Made by a program: the position numbers and the translations under genes. 64,000 nt of DNA from Gyromitra esculenta (Eukaryota > Ascomycota > Pezizomycetes > Pezizales > Discinaceae), in NCBI GenBank assembly GCA_038503075.1, contig JBCAML010000003.1, forward strand, positions 744,001-808,000, written 5' to 3'. How positions within the stretch are numbered: the stretch's first letter is position 1; every line of letters starts with the position of its first letter. Shown piece by piece: positions 60,628 through 64,000 of this stretch. The notes under the pieces were generated by a model. That model did not search any database, was not told the DNA's origin, and was given only the letters and a program-made list of their open reading frames with translations.

Positions 60628-63600
60628 ATGATTACGGCCGCGGGTGCCGGTGCATCCTTCATCGCCGTTCCGCCAAAGAGACTGAAGCCGAAAACGACGA
60701 GGTCGCCTCGAAACACTCCAGTTTCTCGTCCCAGTAGTCAACAGCAACCTCGAATACGTTCGCCCTCATCGCCCTCACACACCCACCCTCAAGAAGCAAA
60801 TCCCCCCAGTGCCCAAGGCTCGATTTCCAGCTTCCAGTCGTTCCTCTTCTCTGGGTCTAGGAACCCCGTGTCGCCGTCTTCCGAGCCAGCCCCCCCCCCA
60901 CCTCACCATCATCTGCCCATCTACGAGGAATCCGACCGATCAAGAAGCTTCATAGACGACGATTTTTTCGGCCTGCATCCACTTTCGCAGAACGAGGATC
61001 AAGAACCACCCTCTCCGAAATCTTTTTATAGTGCGGAGACTACGAGCACAACCAGTACCACCAAAGCCGGGGGTCGATCATCTGAGGACTCAACGATATT
61101 CCCAACCCAGCTTTCACAAGCGCCTCCCCGGAAAACAACCCGTAAACTTCAGCGGCCGAGGCCAAGCAGCCCTCCTTCTTCCCAGCAAAACCTATCTTCG
61201 GGAACTCTTGGTTCTTCCCCAACCGGGCTGGGCATCAATACATTTGCAAACTACACCAACAGTCATCTATCTGGTCATTCATCAAGCCCAACGCAACATG
61301 GTGAGCATCATACAGGTCTGAAGGATTCTGAAAACGTGCGTGCTTTTATTTTATTCAAAAAAAAAAGACTGTTGACGTTAGCGTGTCTATTTATACCTTC
61401 GAGGCTTTGGAGCCTCACAGTGCATTGCCACCAGAAAGCTGACATTTTTTACCTTGTTTTTGTGCACTGTAGATGTCTCCAAGCAATTCTATACGCGACG
61501 TTTGCATTGCTGTTGTAGGGGCATACGGTGTAGGAAAGAGCACCTTTATTCAAAAGGCCTATGACTTGAAATCTTCGTACAACAGAGATGTCGTTTCATC
61601 CAAGATTATGACCGTTGACCGGTCGCCATGTAATGTCAAGCTTGTCGAGATAGATTGGGCGAAGCTCGATTTTGAGTCTCAGCCGTTAGTTTGGCCACGG
61701 GTGGGTTTTTCTGATTCGCATTTTTGGCAACTGCGTTTATGGGTTAATTTGCAAAATCACTTAGAGGGTGTTTTCGCTGATGGAAAAGTTAGATGCCAGT
61801 GGATGGTCAGAGATTACCGTTTGTTGACGGTGTACTTATCCTATACGATGTGACGAACCACGCAAGCATTTCAAAGCTGCCCGAGTCCCTCGGTGAGTGG
61901 AAGCTTTCTTCCGTTATGCGCCCGGCGTGCTGTTATGTATCTTTATTTTCTCTTCAAATTCCTTTGCTGGGTATTGTTATCTTCGCTGATCATGGTTTTG
62001 AATAAATTAGACGCCTTTGCAAGGGCTCAACTTCCAGCCCTAGTAGTCTCGTGTAAGTGCGACGCACCTCAACGCCAGATAAACCCCAACAGTATTGAGC
62101 AGGTGGGGACGGTTGGGGTGGGGACAGTTGGCGGATACGAGACTATGCAGACTTCGGCCGTTTCATCTGACTCCCAGAAGAAGTGTGTGACTATGATGTT
62201 GAATATGATAATCAGAAAAAATGGTTTGTGTGTTCTGATCCCTCATTGCTTTTGTTTTTGTCGAGATGCATTTCGTTTCCCTTACTTGGCGGCTGTCGCT
62301 TTGTGCTTTTTCTTGTTTTCCTTTGGCCTATTCTCACTCGTGTCCTTTTCTGGTTTCGGTAAAATTGGATACCGATTTTTCCCTATGAGCCCAGCAAGGA
62401 TAATCGGCGTTGGTGGATGTTTATTTTGTTTCGGCTGCAAGTACCACTTTCCCTATCTGATATCTCTTTGTTGTCGTCATCTCGCCGCCAGAATGCGGGT
62501 GCGGGAAAAGGGATGGAGGACGGGGGAGTATCAACATCCCTTGTATCGCTTGGCTTGGCTAGGATGATGCCTTTGTCATTTGCACTCAAGACTTGCATCG
62601 ATGCGTTCTTTTCATTCAATTTCAGCACCCTCTTGTCCTCAAGATTTAGAGCTTGTCAAAAGGCTTGATGACAAGGGTGCTTGCTAATGGCCCTTCCTAA
62701 CTTCACGGCATCATCCTTCTTGTCTCTTTTCAATTGCTTTTCTGGCAGTGCAAATATCTCGATTTTGTCATTGTAAAATGCTAATAGTGTGGTCTGCGTC
62801 TCCAGAGAAGAGCGCGCGACATCTGAATGGTCGGCGGCGTGCGAATTCGTCTGCGACGAACAACAGCCGAACAACATCCCCCAGGCCTTCTACCGGTCGA
62901 AGCGGACATAGCCGCGCAAGCTCCGAATTTTCTACAACGTTTCTAAAAGAATATACCGAGGGCTCATCGCATGGGCAGTCGAGGCTACCGAGGTCGCCGA
63001 TTAATCCAGCGCTAGGAACATTAGCACTCAACACCGCGTCTTCTTCGCCGGTATCTCCGCTGCAGCCCGGCGCGTCATCTTTAGATACAAGATCGCAGAG
63101 AGCAACTGGGGGTGCGACGCCGCAAATCACGCTTTCTTCAACAGCTGGGCCATACCTTGAGGTTGTATCTACTAGCCCATTTAGTATGCAACAACCGCAG
63201 TTAATACGCCAAGGGCACAATGGAAGCCTTCGTTCCAACTCTGTATCCTCATATCACGAGTCCGATAGAGCGCGAAATTCATTTTTAGATATGGATGACG
63301 ATGATATGCTCAAAGATCCAGACGACATACCGATACTTGAACGCGAGAGTGGGATGGATGAATTCGAGGAGGGAGGCGAGAAGCCGGCGCAGAACAGGGG
63401 TTATACATGGGATGAACTAGTAGATAGGCTACTTCGTCAAACGATGTCACGGGGCGATATGGATTTTGCGACAGTTTTCTTGTGCTTTTTCCGCAAATTT
63501 GCACCTCCGCGGAACCTATTAAATTCGATATTGGAAAGATTCGACAAAGCCAATTCTGAAGTCATTATTTTACATCGAATTTCAGCTCAACTTCGGTATT

Positions 63601-64000
63601 GCAATATTTTACACCAATGGGTTTCGTCGCATCCTGGGGATTTCGCGCATCCGAAGACACGACAAAGACTAACAAATTTTTTGAATGTGATTTCATCAAA
63701 TAGAAGTTTGGCTTTATTGGCTGGTGAGATGCGACAGATGATTGCGCAAGGGGCCGAAGATGAGGATAGTGTATGGGCCATTTCCGACTCTGACACTGAG
63801 AGGAGAGATAGCCTAAGGAGTTTCTTGACAACACATTCATTGTCGCAAGATAGTATGTCAACAGTAGATGGGGGGTATATTGGAATTGGGACGCTCAAAG
63901 TTCCAGAAACGGAAAGAAGGGCATCCGATGCACCTCCTCTCCCAACGGTTAACTCAGCTGTGTCCCAACCTCTTTCACGGGGAGAAATAACGGGAATTAT
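60628..64000 (+). CDS. RasGEF with N-terminal Ras-like GTPase domain, 5' part (runs off window)
   Basis: Exons 60628-61335, 61473-61700, 61793-61892, 62011-62223, 62806->64000; about 814 residues are in view. Residues 1-235 are Ser/Pro-rich and disordered. A small-GTPase-like domain follows (about 243-415): Walker A GAYGVGKSTF, DGVLILYDVTNHAS as in Ras-type beta-5, and CKCD in place of NKxD. The DxxG box is not recognisable. A second disordered Ser-rich region leads to a RasGEF N-terminal domain from about residue 615 (YTWDELVDRLLRQTMSRGDM, TVFLCFFRKFAPPRNLL). The catalytic RasGEF domain should lie beyond 64000. It would activate Ras-family GTPases. The last intron (582 nt) is unusually long here. 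Confidence 0.85.

Overview
The window is nuclear DNA of a filamentous ascomycete (Pezizomycotina; an early-diverging class such as Orbiliomycetes or Pezizomycetes is possible, but I cannot resolve this). The evidence is many short GT-AG introns, mostly 50-110 nt and often with a CTAAC/CTAAT-like branch site, fungal-type housekeeping proteins, and fungal Ty1/copia and Ty3/gypsy (chromovirus) retrotransposons.

Layout. 1-2083: no gene recognised. 2084-18978 is a compact housekeeping block: aspartate aminotransferase (+), Prp17/Cdc40 splicing factor (+), proteasome beta-4 Pre1 (+), succinyl-CoA ligase alpha (-), SF3B1/Hsh155 (+) and xanthine dehydrogenase (-). 20247-32722 is a retrotransposon nest. 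A minus-strand copia element with apparently identical 235-bp LTRs has been invaded by a complete-length but broken plus-strand gypsy chromovirus (22612-28464), and by two solo LTRs of a third family in opposite orientations (21135-22083 and 31083-32004). Every insertion has a readable 5-bp target-site duplication. 34700-35300 is a Ypd1-type phosphotransfer protein (-). 35301-43695 is AT-rich and gene-poor. It holds two multi-exon genes of unknown function that I reconstructed from splice sites (38300-39481 + and 39832-40593 -), plus an inverted repeat and a 77-bp tandem duplication. 43696-50941 is a second compact block: Vps36 (+), mitochondrial ribosomal protein bL31m (-), SF3B2/Cus1 (-) and dolichol-phosphate mannose synthase Dpm1 (+, divergent from SF3B2). 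53558-54883 is a BTB/POZ protein (-). 54884-60627 is gene-free, with hairpin and MITE-like repeats. 60628 to the window end is the 5' part of a RasGEF that carries an N-terminal, degenerate Ras-like GTPase domain.

The genes do not form one pathway. Three encode pre-mRNA splicing factors (Prp17, SF3B1, SF3B2), two of them subunits of the same U2 snRNP SF3b complex. Vps36 acts in ESCRT-II sorting, Dpm1 in ER glycosylation, Ypd1 and the RasGEF in signalling, and XDH in purine catabolism. The most notable observations are the datable transposon nest, the pseudo-GTPase/RasGEF fusion, the two hidden genes, a start codon apparently split by an intron in PRE1, 10-nt and 22-nt microexons in the succinyl-CoA ligase gene, several perfect hairpins, and strong enrichment of the palindrome TACATGTA in noncoding DNA. 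All splice models are read by eye and untested. No tRNA, rRNA or CRISPR array was seen.
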